Source: Nostoc desertorum CM1-VF14
Lineage (GTDB): Bacteria > Cyanobacteriota > Cyanobacteriia > Cyanobacteriales > Nostocaceae
Direction of reading: 5' to 3'
Assembly (NCBI GenBank): GCA_019359245.1
Contig: JAHHHR010000002.1
Coordinates: 62,001 to 126,000 of the forward strand
Length of the DNA stretch: 64,000 nucleotides
Within the stretch, counting starts at the first letter, position 1; every line of letters begins with the position of its first letter. The translations under genes were made by a program, and so were the position numbers. Below are positions 8,687 to 18,087 of this stretch, piece by piece. The notes below the pieces were generated by a model, which was given only the letters and a program-made list of their open reading frames with translations, searched no databases and had not been told where the DNA came from.

Positions 8687-11600
8687 TCAATCTGGATCTT
8701 CCACTGCGCCTAAAGCTTTCAGCGTCACTAACTGCGCTACGGTTAACCCTGTTACCCCGGTAATATTCATTTTTTCATAGGGTCGTAGCGATCGCAGTGT
8801 TTTTCGACACTCACCTGTCAATACATCCCAAAGCTTAATTGTCTCATCTTGGCTACCGCAAATCAGGGTTTGACCATCGGGACTAAAGGCAACTGACCTG
8901 ACCCAATTTGCTCCCTGCAAGGTTTTGAGGCACTTACTAGTATGGACATCCCATAATTTTACCGTTTGGTCTGCACTGCCACTAGCTAAAAGCTGACCAT
9001 CGGGACTAAAAGCAACTGACCATACCCGATTAGTATGTTCTTGTAAAGTTGTGAGGCACTGCCCATTATGGACATCCCATAACTTCACAGTTTGGTCGTC
9101 ACTGCCACTAGCCAAAAGCTGACCATCGGGACTGAAAGTAACTGACCTGACCCGATTACTATGTCCCTCCAAAATTTGGAGGCATCGTCCTGTATGAATA
9201 TTCCATAACCTGACTCTTTGGCTTTCACTGCCACTAGCCAAAGTTTGACCATCGGGACTGAAAGCAACCGATCTTACCCAACTAGTATGCCCTTGTAAGG
9301 TTCTGAGGCGTTTTCCAGTGTGAACATCCCATAATTTCACTGTTAGGTCATCACTGCCGCTAGCTAAAATTTGACCATCAGGACTGAATGCAACTGACCT
9401 AATTCGATTGGTATGTTCCTGCAACCTTTTGAGGCATTTTCCAGTGCGGACATTCCATAATTTCACAGTTTGTTTTTCACTGCCACTAGCCAAAGTCTGG
9501 CCATCGGGACTGAAGGCAAGCGACCGTACCCAACTGTTATGCCCCTGCAAAATTTTGAGGCATTTATCGTTACGCACATCCCATAATTTCACAGTTTGTT
9601 TTTCACTGCCACTAGCCAAAGTTTGACCATCGGGGCTGAAAGCAACTGACCTGATTCGATTGGTATGCCCCTGTAAGCTTGTCAGGCATTTTCCTGTGTG
9701 GACATCCCATAATTTCACTGTTTGCTTCTCACTACCACTAGCCAAAGTTTGACCATCGGGGCTAAAAGCAACTGACATTACCCGATTGCTATGCCCCTGC
9801 AAGGTTATGAGGCATTTTCCGGTTTGGACATCCCATAACTTCACTGTTTGGTCGTCACCACCGCTAGCTAAAATTTGTCCATTAGGGCTGAAGGCAACCG
9901 ACCATACCCGATTGCTATGTCCCTGCAAGGTTGTCAGGCATTTTCCTGTGTGGATATCCCATAACTTTACTGTTTGGTCGTCACTACCACTCGTTAAAAT
10001 TTGACCATCGGGACTGAATGCAACTGACCTTACCCAACTGCTATGCCCCTGCAAGATTTTGAGACATTTTCCCGTTTGGACATCCCATAATTTTATTGTT
10101 TGCTTTTCACTGCCACTAGCCAAAGTTTGACCATCAGGACTGAAGGCAACTGACCTGACTCGATTGGTATTTCCCTGCAAAGTTTTGAGGCATTTTCCCG
10201 TGTGGACATCCCATAACTTCACAGTTTGATCTTCACTGCCACTAGCTAAAATTCGACCATCGGGACTGAAGGCAACTGACCTTACCCAATTGCTATGTCC
10301 CTGCAAAGTTGTGAGACACTTACCATCTTGGACATCCCATAACTTCACTGTTTGGTCATCACTGCCACTAGCTAAAATTTGACCATTGGGACTAAAGGCA
10401 ACTGATTTTACCCAGCTACTATGTCCAGTAAAAGTAAAAAGTAGCTTTCCATCTTCAACTTGCCATAAGTAAGTTTTGCCATCAGCATCACCTGTAGCTA
10501 AAAGTTTTCCATCTGGGCTAAATGCCACTGACGAAATACTCACTAATGTTTCTGCAAAAACGGACTTAGTTAAATCAGCGTTGGCAAAATTCACATGATG
10601 CAAATTCACACTTTGTAAATATGCTTGCCAAACAGTCAGATTAGAAAAGTCATAGCCGCTTAAATCAGTTTGTAGCTGACAAAGCATATTGAGCAGATTT
10701 CCACCTGCATATCCTGCTGCTTGTGGAGTCTTATTTTGCAGAGAAAATAAAATTTTAGATAGGTGATTTTCTAGATTTTTAGTAAATCTAAAAATTGTTA
10801 ACAACCTATCTATAACTTGCTTAACAATAAGGGTAATTTGAGCGTTACGAATATAATCTTTGGCCGTTGCTTCCATTAAAGCATGGCTCATAAATAGTTT
10901 AATCCCATTATTAGTAATTTCGTGACAAACTTCTTCAACTAATCGATCAGTCATATACTCCATCACCACAGACTGGAGCGTGAAAAGTGCTGTTCTTTGT
11001 TCAATTAGCGATCGCCTACGTAGTGATTCTAGCGCCTCCATTACTTCCCTTTTTTGCAAGGGACGCACAATATCATCTAGCAATTCTTCCAGAGAAACTA
11101 ACTCACGCTTGATTGCCAGCCAATAAATTATTTCTTTTTCTACCTCTGACAACCGCTCAAATTGCTGATCTAATAAATTCCGGGTGTCACCAAAAATTAT
11201 CTCTCCTTCAGCAATAAAGGCAGCGATATCACCATCAAATAACTCCCGAATTGGCTCAGAAACCAGTTTTAATGCTAAAGGATTACCTGAATACTTCTCA
11301 ATCAGTTTGCTCCATTCCTGCTGTGAACCAAATAATCCTTTGTCTTGGAGAATTTCTTGCCCTTCTGTTTCTCCCAAGCCAACTAAGGATAATGTTCTGA
11401 CTGGTGATGCTTCTCCTTCTAAAGGGGCAAATTCTTTTGGTTTTTCTCTCGAAGTCAGCACCAAGCAGCTTTGATGTGGTTCCTCGCCTATCCGTTGGAG
11501 TAGTTGACTATAATCTTCATATTCATGTCTATATTCTCCGGCGCGATCGCCTTCTTGTAAAATAGTCTCTGCATTATCTAATACCAAAAGACAACGACGC

Positions 11601-12223
11601 TCGCGCAAATAATTAATCAACAGTGTTACTCGATCATCTACAGTTGCTGGCAATTCCGTTTCTCTTTCGTCAGATAAAAACCGAATCAGGTTTGCCAACA
11701 TCACTAAGACGGGTGGCGCATTGCGGAGACTTCGCCAAATCAGGTATTCAAAATTCTCCTGAACTTCCTTCGCTAATTTCACAGATAAGGCAGTTTTGCC
11801 AATTCCACCCATGCCCAATATTGCCACCATTTGGCAGTTATCCTTGATTAACCACTGCCTTAGCTGAGATAATTCTGCTACACGTCCATAAAAAACGCAG
11901 ATACCAGGCGCTTGTCCCCAATCTTGGTGGTGTTTGGCAATGGGTTTCTCATTCAATGAAGATGCTTGATATTCAAATTCGATAACTTGTTGTAACTTAG
12001 TGAGTTTACCTGGCCCGCTACCAGTAACATTAAATTTCTTGTAAACTTCGCTTAATCTTTTGCGTACAGCCTCGGCGCTGATTGTCAATTCCTTTGCGAT
12101 CGCATTTGGCGATTGTCCTTGAACAGCATATAAAAAGACCTCCACCTCGCTGCTAGACAAGCATCGTTTTTGGGCTAAAGCTAAAAGAACCTTTTCAGAA
12201 ATCACACTCACCTTTACACTCAC
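8687..12223 (-). CDS. NLR-like STAND protein: HTH, NB-ARC ATPase, 14 WD40 repeats
   Basis: Protein of 1178 residues. Residues about 20-75 form a LuxR/GerE-like helix-turn-helix ([36 protein letters not shown], given here as the family pattern). The NB-ARC ATPase follows with Walker A GMGGIGKT at 137-144, Walker [10 protein letters not shown] near 211-219, and the winged-helix region after it. A short pentapeptide-like segment ([22 protein letters not shown]) lies near 520-545. Fourteen WD40 repeats of 42 residues run from about 557 to 1145, enough for two seven-bladed propellers; the 13th repeat is one residue short. No signal or membrane segment is seen. STAND proteins act as switches that oligomerise on ligand binding, in regulation, antiphage defence or allorecognition. 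With an HTH at the N-terminus a DNA- or protein-binding output is likely. The ligand is unknown. Confidence 0.92.
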   Translation of the reverse strand: MSVKVSVISEKVLLALAQKRCLSSSEVEVFLYAVQGQSPNAIAKELTISAEAVRKRLSEVYKKFNVTGSGPGKLTKLQQVIEFEYQASSLNEKPIAKHHQDWGQAPGICVFYGRVAELSQLRQWLIKDNCQMVAILGMGGIGKTALSVKLAKEVQENFEYLIWRSLRNAPPVLVMLANLIRFLSDERETELPATVDDRVTLLINYLRERRCLLVLDNAETILQEGDRAGEYRHEYEDYSQLLQRIGEEPHQSCLVLTSREKPKEFAPLEGEASPVRTLSLVGLGETEGQEILQDKGLFGSQQEWSKLIEKYSGNPLALKLVSEPIRELFDGDIAAFIAEGEIIFGDTRNLLDQQFERLSEVEKEIIYWLAIKRELVSLEELLDDIVRPLQKREVMEALESLRRRSLIEQRTALFTLQSVVMEYMTDRLVEEVCHEITNNGIKLFMSHALMEATAKDYIRNAQITLIVKQVIDRLLTIFRFTKNLENHLSKILFSLQNKTPQAAGYAGGNLLNMLCQLQTDLSGYDFSNLTVWQAYLQSVNLHHVNFANADLTKSVFAETLVSISSVAFSPDGKLLATGDADGKTYLWQVEDGKLLFTFTGHSSWVKSVAFSPNGQILASGSDDQTVKLWDVQDGKCLTTLQGHSNWVRSVAFSPDGRILASGSEDQTVKLWDVHTGKCLKTLQGNTNRVRSVAFSPDGQTLASGSEKQTIKLWDVQTGKCLKILQGHSSWVRSVAFSPDGQILTSGSDDQTVKLWDIHTGKCLTTLQGHSNRVWSVAFSPNGQILASGGDDQTVKLWDVQTGKCLITLQGHSNRVMSVAFSPDGQTLASGSEKQTVKLWDVHTGKCLTSLQGHTNRIRSVAFSPDGQTLASGSEKQTVKLWDVRNDKCLKILQGHNSWVRSLAFSPDGQTLASGSEKQTVKLWNVRTGKCLKRLQEHTNRIRSVAFSPDGQILASGSDDLTVKLWDVHTGKRLRTLQGHTSWVRSVAFSPDGQTLASGSESQRVRLWNIHTGRCLQILEGHSNRVRSVTFSPDGQLLASGSDDQTVKLWDVHNGQCLTTLQEHTNRVWSVAFSPDGQLLASGSADQTVKLWDVHTSKCLKTLQGANWVRSVAFSPDGQTLICGSQDETIKLWDVLTGECRKTLRSLRPYEKMNITGVTGLTVAQLVTLKALGAVEDPD
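8789..10555 (-). repeat. Fourteen tandem WD40 coding repeats of about 126 bp
   Basis: Consecutive units share the core [32 protein letters not shown]. Most differ only at a few positions: the residues before QTVKLW, the residue after WDV, and the S/T/N-N/S-W/R-V-R/W/M/K junction. High DNA identity between units points to recent amplification or gene conversion. Confidence 0.92.
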
Positions 12224-12848
12224 GCTCGCTACACACCAATGTTACCTCACTAGGTGAGACAACATTACTGCTAAAAGTGAGCATTCAATAATTTTCTCTC
12301 TAGTTTACCTTGATCTAGGTAACTTAGTTACTTTATAGTGAATCTAACAGCTTAAAATGGTAACTTAGTAAGGCTACGGACAAAAGACTTACGCAATATC
12401 TTTTTGAAACTCTAATTTCTACGCTTCTCTACAAGAGACTTCTCTTGCAGAGACGCTAACGCGAACACCAACGTGAACGGAAACTAGGTTTATTTCATAA
12501 TTTTGCGTAAGTCCTGTGAGTAATAAGTAAAGGCAAAAAACGTCGATTCTTAAAAAGGAGAATTGCGAGGGTTCAATGCGCGTAGTGCGTATTATGTGCG
12601 ATTACGGGCATTGAGCGCCTAATTTTAATATCAAGATTGCCCTAGCAATTGATTTAAGGAGCTTAATTTTTCATTATCTGCAAATATCAAGCCCACATTC
12701 CGCAGCATTCCAACTGTAACTCTTGAGTAGGACTGTTGTTTAGCTTGGCTTGGTGAGAGCAACGCTGTGGGTATTAGCTGTTTCCTTAGTGTGGTCGGGG
12801 AAGCACTACCTGCTACCTAGATTCAACTTTCAAAACAGGAAAAAAACT
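12224..12848. other. Intergenic region with a small inverted-repeat element
   Basis: About 620 bp with no convincing gene. It contains the promoter side of the WD40 gene, the 128-bp inverted-repeat element described separately, and GC-rich repeat fragments (CTTGCAGAGACGCTAACGCG) shared with many other places in the window. Confidence 0.5.
12386..12513. mobile_element. MITE-like element with 11-bp terminal inverted repeats
   Basis: GACTTACGCAA (12386-12396) and its complement TTGCGTAAGTC (12503-12513) bound 128 bp that include a CTCTACAAGAGAC...CTTGCAGAGACGCTAACGCG repeat. A single copy of GGACTTACGCA also lies at the end of the RTX-type gene near 30974. There is no transposase gene, so it would be non-autonomous. 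Confidence 0.45.
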
Positions 12849-13088
12849 ATGAAACCCAGTCTTAAAGACAACGATAATTTGCTGTTCAGATGGTTTTGCA
12901 AAGGACTCAAGTATTTTCTGCTAGCGCTACTGGGCGTTGCAGTGGTCTTTGTTGTGTCTCAGACTTTTAGGGCTGACATGATAGTTAGGATACTTTTATC
13001 CGAAATTCTCTGGATATGGGTTGCAAGGATAGCAATTTCCTTAATCTGCCTATTTGCGATCGCCATGATTATTGAGTCTTGGAGTTAA
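12849..13088 (+). CDS. Small membrane protein, hypothetical
   Basis: 79 residues beginning MKPSLKDNDNLLFRWFCKG at an ATG preceded by AGGA at good spacing. Two membrane helices are visible (about 20-40, FLLALLGVAVVFVVSQ, and 55-75, ISLICLFAIAMII). An upstream in-frame extension to 12750 exists but lacks support. No known domain, and no informative neighbours. Confidence 0.55.
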   Translation: MKPSLKDNDNLLFRWFCKGLKYFLLALLGVAVVFVVSQTFRADMIVRILLSEILWIWVARIAISLICLFAIAMIIESWS

Positions 13089-13288
13089 CAGTTGAAATAG
13101 CAGACATGAGAGCTATAACAGTTCTCAATTGCATATAATACAGACTACTCGTAGGGGTACAAGCAATGCTGTACCCTGCATTCAAACCAAAACTGCTATA
13201 TCTGTGAAGGCGGTAAAAAATATCCGTTTTTTACAGATAGCCTACCAATGGTGAGTTGCAGACCAGAAATTACTTCTAAAATAGAAGA

Positions 13289-14101
13289 ATGCTGTCAACT
13301 ACTACTCAACTACTGCGACTGTCTCAAGGACAACTCAACTTATTAGAAGCTTGTCCGCGTAAATTCCAACATACCTATCTAGAAAAACTCAATTCGCCCT
13401 CAAATCCAGAACAAGAAGAACGGCAAACTTTGGGTAGCCGTTTTCACTTGCTAATGCAGCAGCGAGAAATGGGTTTGCCAATTGATAGTTTCCTGCAAGC
13501 AGATGCTAAACTGCAAAGCTGGATGCTAGCTTTTGCCGATGCAGCCCCAGAAATTTTAACGTCTGCATCTGATAATCAAACTTTCCGTGAGAGTGAACAC
13601 TACCGAACTCTGCAAGTTGAAGATTATTTGCTAACAGTTGTCTATGATTTATTGATTGCAGATAACCAACAAGCGCAAATTCTCGACTGGAAAACTTATC
13701 CGAAACCACCCAATAAACGCAAGTTAGAATCCAACTGGCAAACACGGCTTTATCTGTATGTATTGGCAGAAACTAGCGACTATTTACCAGAAAATATTTC
13801 CATGACTTACTGGTTTGTCCAATCTGAGGGGAAGCCGCAAAATATTAAATTTAATTACAATACTGTTCAACACAAACAAATAGCAAACAAACTTAATCAA
13901 CTATTAAGTCAGTTAACGCGTTGGTTGGAAGATTACCAAAATAACCAGCAGTTTCCTCAAGTAGTGGAGGGTAGCAAAACTTGTGATTCTTGTCAGTTTG
14001 TTAAACGGTGCAATCGCACACAAACTACTGAAGAAGCAGTGAAAGACTCATTGCCAAATTTTGACAACATTCAAGAAGTCTTACTCAATCCCATGTATTA
14101 G
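13289..14101 (+). CDS. PD-(D/E)XK nuclease with Fe-S cysteines, Cas4/AddB-like
   Basis: RecB-type nuclease domain protein of 270 residues. The N-terminal motif SQGQLNLLEACPRKF brings the first cysteine (residue 22), followed by LGSRFHLLMQQ. The catalytic core has VVYDLLIADNQQAQILDWKTY, that is D plus the D-W-K of the PD-(D/E)XK fold. The other three cysteines are near 232, 235 and 241 in C-x2-C-x5-C spacing (CDSCQFVKRC). Together these give the four-cysteine [4Fe-4S] arrangement of Cas4 and AddB nucleases. No CRISPR array or cas gene is near, so it is not assigned as Cas4. A DNA end-processing role is inferred. RecJ follows two genes downstream. Confidence 0.82.
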   Translation: MLSTTTQLLRLSQGQLNLLEACPRKFQHTYLEKLNSPSNPEQEERQTLGSRFHLLMQQREMGLPIDSFLQADAKLQSWMLAFADAAPEILTSASDNQTFRESEHYRTLQVEDYLLTVVYDLLIADNQQAQILDWKTYPKPPNKRKLESNWQTRLYLYVLAETSDYLPENISMTYWFVQSEGKPQNIKFNYNTVQHKQIANKLNQLLSQLTRWLEDYQNNQQFPQVVEGSKTCDSCQFVKRCNRTQTTEEAVKDSLPNFDNIQEVLLNPMY

Positions 14102-14151
14102 AGGATGTTTGTCAAGTTCAATAGGGGTATAAAATTACAATTTCTAAATTT

Positions 14152-14793
14152 ATGTCAAGTTTAGACGAAACAGAAGCGATTTATGTCCGCGAATTAGGAA
14201 TTGATGACATTGCTCCCATTTATCATTTGGGAGAAGGGTTATTTACCAGCGATTTATATCCTTATTTATACCGCACCTGGGACGAATGGGAGGTAATTGG
14301 GCTTTACAACACCGATCCAGAATACTGTCTTGTGGCCGAAACAGACGGAGAATTAGCAGGATTCATTTTGGGAACCATCATCACCAAAGCATCCTGGACT
14401 TACGGTTACATTTTATGGCTAGGAGTTAGCCCGAAATATCAGCGTCGGGGAGTAGCAGACAAGTTGGTTGATAAAGTCGTCGCCCGAATGATTGAAGATG
14501 GGGCGCGGTTCATGCTGGTAGATACTGATCCCACCAATACTTCAGCCTTAAAGTTTTTTAACCGCAAAGGTTTTGGTAATACTCGCCAGCATATTTTCTT
14601 GTCGATGAATTTAAGCAAGCATGAATATTATGGCAGATTGATTGATTACGAACACCAAAAAGCTGAAAGAGCAGGTTACAAGCGATCGCGCCCGGCAATT
14701 CGCGCCCGTAAACCTGATAGCATCGCCAATGAAGTAGTCCTCAATCCCCTAGCAGGTGAATCTCAAACAACTAAGGATCAATCATCAATCTAA
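14152..14793 (+). CDS. GNAT family N-acetyltransferase
   Basis: 213 residues. The acetyl-CoA-binding motif A is clear in ILWLGVSPKYQRRGVADKLVDKVVARMIEDG (Q-R-R-G-V-A loop), preceded by EYCLVAETDGELAGFILGT and followed by NTSALKFFNRKGFG, the motif B region. The C-terminal 60 residues are basic and polar (HQKAERAGYKRSRPAIRARKP), outside the domain and of unknown role. Substrate unknown; ribosomal-protein or small-molecule acetylation are both possible. It lies 50 bp after the nuclease gene and just before recJ. Confidence 0.85.
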   Translation: MSSLDETEAIYVRELGIDDIAPIYHLGEGLFTSDLYPYLYRTWDEWEVIGLYNTDPEYCLVAETDGELAGFILGTIITKASWTYGYILWLGVSPKYQRRGVADKLVDKVVARMIEDGARFMLVDTDPTNTSALKFFNRKGFGNTRQHIFLSMNLSKHEYYGRLIDYEHQKAERAGYKRSRPAIRARKPDSIANEVVLNPLAGESQTTKDQSSI

Positions 14794-14926
14794 CAGTTAA
14801 AAGTTAGGTTGACTGTTGACTGTTGACCGTCAATGGATTAAAAAGGCGTCTCTTATCCCAGAAAGAGAATATTGGGTTTTCACTGCGCCTTTTTATAAAT
14901 CAAAACTTTTAACTCCTAACTTTAGT

Positions 14927-17344
14927 ATGCCAGAACAACAGCAGTGGACTATAGCAGCAACCGAACAACTCCCAGAGTGGTTTATCCAAGCGGTGAAACA
15001 GAATACACCTGCATCAAGTGGAATATATGCAGCACAATTGTTGTGGCAACGCGGAATTAAAGATCATCAACAATTAACAGCTTTTATCAATCACAAAGCT
15101 TATCAACCAGCGAGTCCGTTTGAGTTTGGGCAAGAAATGCACTTAGCGATCGCACGGTTGCAACAAGCATATAATACCAAAGAAAAAATTGCCATCTGGG
15201 GAGACTTTGATGCTGATGGTATTACCGCCACATCCGTCCTTTGGGATGGATTAGGGCAATTTTTCAAACAAAATACTCAGTTAATTTACTACATTCCCAA
15301 TCGCCTGAAAGAATCACACGGACTTAATAATCAAGAGATTGATAACCTAGCAAAACAAGGTTGCAAATTAATTGTTACTTGCGACACAGGTAGCACAAAC
15401 ATTGAAGAAATTATCTATGCTAAACAACTAGATATAGATGTAATAGTTACAGACCATCACACCTTACCCGCCGAACGCCCACCCGTTGCAGCAATCATCA
15501 ATCCCCGCTATTTGCCAAAGGAACATCAGCTGTTTAATCTTTCTGGGGTAGCGGTAGCTTATAAATTAGTTGAGGCACTATATCAAAGTCTGCCGAATAT
15601 TGCAAAATATCCGTTAGAGGATTTATTAGATTTAGTAGCAGTAGGATTAATTGCCGACTTAGTGCAGTTAAGCGGAGATTGTCGCTATTTAGCACAGTTG
15701 GGAATTCAACGACTGCAAGCAGATTTTCAACAGCCGTCAGCAGCGCGTCGGCGTCCGGGGGTGGGGCGATTATTAGAATTGTGCCAAAAAAATGGCGATC
15801 GCCCCACAGATATTTCCTTTGGTTTGGGACCAAGAATTAACGCCGTCAGCCGCATCCAAGGCGATGCCAGTTTTTGCGTTGAATTATTAACTAGCCGGGA
15901 TACCAAACGTTGTAACGAACTAGCCGAAGTTACAGAACTCGCAAACACCCGCCGCAAATCTTTGCAAAAAGATGTGCAAGCACAAGTAGCACAGAAACTT
16001 ACTCAATTAGACTTATCAACCACCAGCGTCATAGTCCTAGAAGATGCCCAATGGCCTGCGGGCGTATTAGGCTTAGTTGCTGGACAGGTAGCACAAGAAA
16101 CAGGTCGCCCGACTATTTTGTTAAGTACGGAAGGGAGTGGGGAATCGGGAGTAGGGAGTGGGGAAGAAGATTCCGCCCCTACTTCCTACTCCCTACTCCC
16201 TACTCCCTTAGCAAGGGGTTCCGCCCGTTCGGTGAATTCTGTCGATTTATACCAACTGCTGAAAGACCAAGCACATCTGTTACATCGCTTTGGAGGACAT
16301 CCCTTTGCAGCAGGTTTGAGTTTGTTGGTGGAGAATATTCCTTTATTTACAGCAGCGATTAATCAGCAGTTACGGCAATCTTTAGGTAGTACAACTCTAA
16401 CGCCAACCGTGCAAGCAGACTTGACGGTAACAGTAGCAGACTTGGGGAAAGAGTTATTTTTAGAACTGAAACTGCTAGAACCTTGTGGAATGGGTAATCC
16501 TGTTCCGAAATTGCTAATTCAAAATTGCTGGTTTGAAAATGCTTGGCATCGCAATCAGCAAGATTGGCAAGGGAAAAAGGTACAGTACATTAAAACCGAG
16601 TTTGACATTCGAGATGATTCCGGCAGAAGTGCTTTTCCTGGTATATGGTGGGGACACTACAAAGATGAATTGCCCATAGGAAGGTGTGATTGCATAGCAG
16701 AATTAGATTACAACACCTTCAAAAAACGTTATGAAATCAGATTAATTGCCGTGCGTGCAAGTGTTAACTCAGCACTAAGCACTCAGCATTCGCCACTCAT
16801 CTTAGACTTACGAAATCAAGAACACTCAGAAAAGACTACGACCTGCTACGCTAACACAAGCCAAGACAGGCTCAACGCCCCACTAACAGCATTGATTCTT
16901 GAAGATTGTCCCACGAATTGGGATAATTTGCGCGTGTGGTTGCGGCGATCGCTTTACAATCAGCAACAATTAGCGATCGCTTGGTCTAAACCTAACCACC
17001 AATCACCTAATCAAATTTGGCTAACTCTTGTCGGAATTGCCAAATATCTTAGCCGCACTAATCAACCAGTTACCCGCGTCCAACTTTTAGAGAAAATCGG
17101 CATTAGTGACCAAACCTTACTTGTAGGCATCAAAGCTTTAAAATCTTTAGGGTTCACAGTCAAACGAGAAGATAATTATTTACAAATTACCTGGCATCCA
17201 AGCGATAGTGCAGAAAACCTTGCCGATGCAGCAGTAGCAAGATTTTTAGCTGCTGTCCGAGAAGAACAATTTCAGCAACAGTATTTTGCCCAAGTGCCTT
17301 TATCTACTATTGTTGCGATCGCAAGCTATGATAACTTGGTTTAA
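14927..17344 (+). CDS. recJ: Single-stranded-DNA-specific exonuclease RecJ
   Basis: 5'-3' exonuclease in recombination and mismatch/base excision repair. DHH phosphoesterase motifs are IWGDFDADGITATSVL (I), CDTGSTN (II), VTDHHTLP (III, the DHH motif) and VAVGLIADLV (IV). The DHHA1 part follows with the conserved GGHPFAAG near base 16293. I took the ATG at 14927 (MPEQQQWTIAATEQLP); upstream in-frame TTG starts run into repeat-like sequence. Length about 805 residues, long for RecJ but normal for cyanobacterial forms with a C-terminal extension. Two stretches (about 16131-16209 and 16767-16880) have the base composition and words of intergenic repeats yet keep the frame open; see findings. Confidence 0.94.
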   Translation: MPEQQQWTIAATEQLPEWFIQAVKQNTPASSGIYAAQLLWQRGIKDHQQLTAFINHKAYQPASPFEFGQEMHLAIARLQQAYNTKEKIAIWGDFDADGITATSVLWDGLGQFFKQNTQLIYYIPNRLKESHGLNNQEIDNLAKQGCKLIVTCDTGSTNIEEIIYAKQLDIDVIVTDHHTLPAERPPVAAIINPRYLPKEHQLFNLSGVAVAYKLVEALYQSLPNIAKYPLEDLLDLVAVGLIADLVQLSGDCRYLAQLGIQRLQADFQQPSAARRRPGVGRLLELCQKNGDRPTDISFGLGPRINAVSRIQGDASFCVELLTSRDTKRCNELAEVTELANTRRKSLQKDVQAQVAQKLTQLDLSTTSVIVLEDAQWPAGVLGLVAGQVAQETGRPTILLSTEGSGESGVGSGEEDSAPTSYSLLPTPLARGSARSVNSVDLYQLLKDQAHLLHRFGGHPFAAGLSLLVENIPLFTAAINQQLRQSLGSTTLTPTVQADLTVTVADLGKELFLELKLLEPCGMGNPVPKLLIQNCWFENAWHRNQQDWQGKKVQYIKTEFDIRDDSGRSAFPGIWWGHYKDELPIGRCDCIAELDYNTFKKRYEIRLIAVRASVNSALSTQHSPLILDLRNQEHSEKTTTCYANTSQDRLNAPLTALILEDCPTNWDNLRVWLRRSLYNQQQLAIAWSKPNHQSPNQIWLTLVGIAKYLSRTNQPVTRVQLLEKIGISDQTLLVGIKALKSLGFTVKREDNYLQITWHPSDSAENLADAAVARFLAAVREEQFQQQYFAQVPLSTIVAIASYDNLV
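16131..16209. repeat. Repeat tract inserted in frame in recJ
   Basis: GGGAGTGGGGAA heptamer-like units on one side and CTACTCCCTACTCCC on the other form a long inverted repeat within the coding sequence, just before the conserved ARGSARSVN block. The encoded Gly/Ser-rich segment (EGSGESGVGSGEEDS) is unlike RecJ. Confidence 0.7.
16767..16787. repeat. Heptamer repeat in the recJ coding sequence
   Basis: Three perfect-length heptamers ACTCAGC, ACTAAGC, ACTCAGC in a row, a motif frequent between genes in Nostoc, here coding for part of a non-conserved loop of RecJ. Confidence 0.6.
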
Positions 17345-17479
17345 AAAATGTCATTACATAGAAATTAGTGGGTTTGATATATTCTTAGCGGCTAGTGTTC
17401 AACATCGGTTAATATGACTAATCGCGCTCTAGCTGAAGTCTTAAAATTTACAGTAATACTTGATGTTTAAGTTGTAATT

Positions 17480-17920
17480 ATGCTAACCAGTGTTGACCGT
17501 TTATTATTTGTCCGGCGAGTCCCAATTTTTAAGGAATTGCGGGATGATTTTATTGTGCGGCTCACTTCAGTAATGAATGAATTGTCATTTCCGGCTAATT
17601 ACACCATCTTTCGTCAGGGAGAAGAAGGGCGATCGCTCTATATTGTTGTGTCAGGAAAAGTTAAAGTTCACATCGGCAATAAACAACTTGCAGAGGTGGA
17701 ACAGGGAAAATACTTTGGTGAGATGGCAGTATTTGATACTCAACCACGTTCTGCTAGCGCAACGACTTTGGAACCTTGCGAATTTTTAGAACTGACGCAA
17801 GAGCAACTTTATGATGCGATCGAAGAAACTCCTGAAATTGCAGTGAATATCATCCGTGAATTATCCCGTCTGATTCGGAAGTTGAATGATGATATGAATG
17901 TGACTTCTTTACGGAGTTAA
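17480..17920 (+). CDS. Stand-alone cyclic nucleotide-binding domain protein
   Basis: 146 residues consisting of one Crp-type cNMP-binding domain: FPANYTIFRQGEEGRSLYIVVSGKVKVHIGNKQ, then the phosphate-binding cassette GKYFGEMAVFDTQPRSASA with the ligand-contacting glutamate and arginine. The C-helix (PEIAVNIIRELSRLIRKLNDDM) ends the protein. There is no helix-turn-helix, so it is not a Crp transcription factor. It may bind cAMP or cGMP and act through protein contacts. 135 bp downstream of recJ, which leaves room for its own promoter. Confidence 0.85.
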   Translation: MLTSVDRLLFVRRVPIFKELRDDFIVRLTSVMNELSFPANYTIFRQGEEGRSLYIVVSGKVKVHIGNKQLAEVEQGKYFGEMAVFDTQPRSASATTLEPCEFLELTQEQLYDAIEETPEIAVNIIRELSRLIRKLNDDMNVTSLRS

Positions 17921-17969
17921 TAATCAAGTCAATCTTGAACAGTCGAAAGTTTAATTTTTACTAGCCCTG

Positions 17970-18016
17970 GCGACTAGAAGTCGCGGCTACACAGACAAAA
18001 CCCACCTCTGTGGGTT
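17970..18016. terminator. Double hairpin between convergent genes
   Basis: GCGACT/AGTCGC (17970-17975, 17979-17984) followed by AACCCAC/GTGGGTT (17999-18005, 18010-18016). It lies between the convergent cNMP-binding and cbiA genes. Read on the minus strand, the second stem is followed by TTGTC and could end cbiA transcription. It also looks like a dispersed Nostoc palindrome. Confidence 0.5.
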
Positions 18017-18087
18017 AAAAAATCTATTTAGAAAATATTATTTGATAGTTTTTAATTTACTCTACTGGGTTCTGCGTATGTTGAAAT

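Noticed and set aside
8789..10555. Regularly spaced repeats resembling a CRISPR or satellite array, and open frames on the plus strand through them
   Set aside because: The period is 126 bp and codes WD40 units on the minus strand; the opposite-strand frames are shadows of the repeat.
13289..14101. Cas4 for the Fe-S PD-(D/E)XK nuclease
   Set aside because: No CRISPR array, cas1 or other cas gene in the window; stand-alone nucleases of this type are common in cyanobacteria.
14816..14926. 37-residue N-terminal extension of RecJ
   Set aside because: Starts at a TTG in repeat-like sequence (GACTGTTGACTGTTGAC) and has no family support; the ATG at 14927 is preferred.
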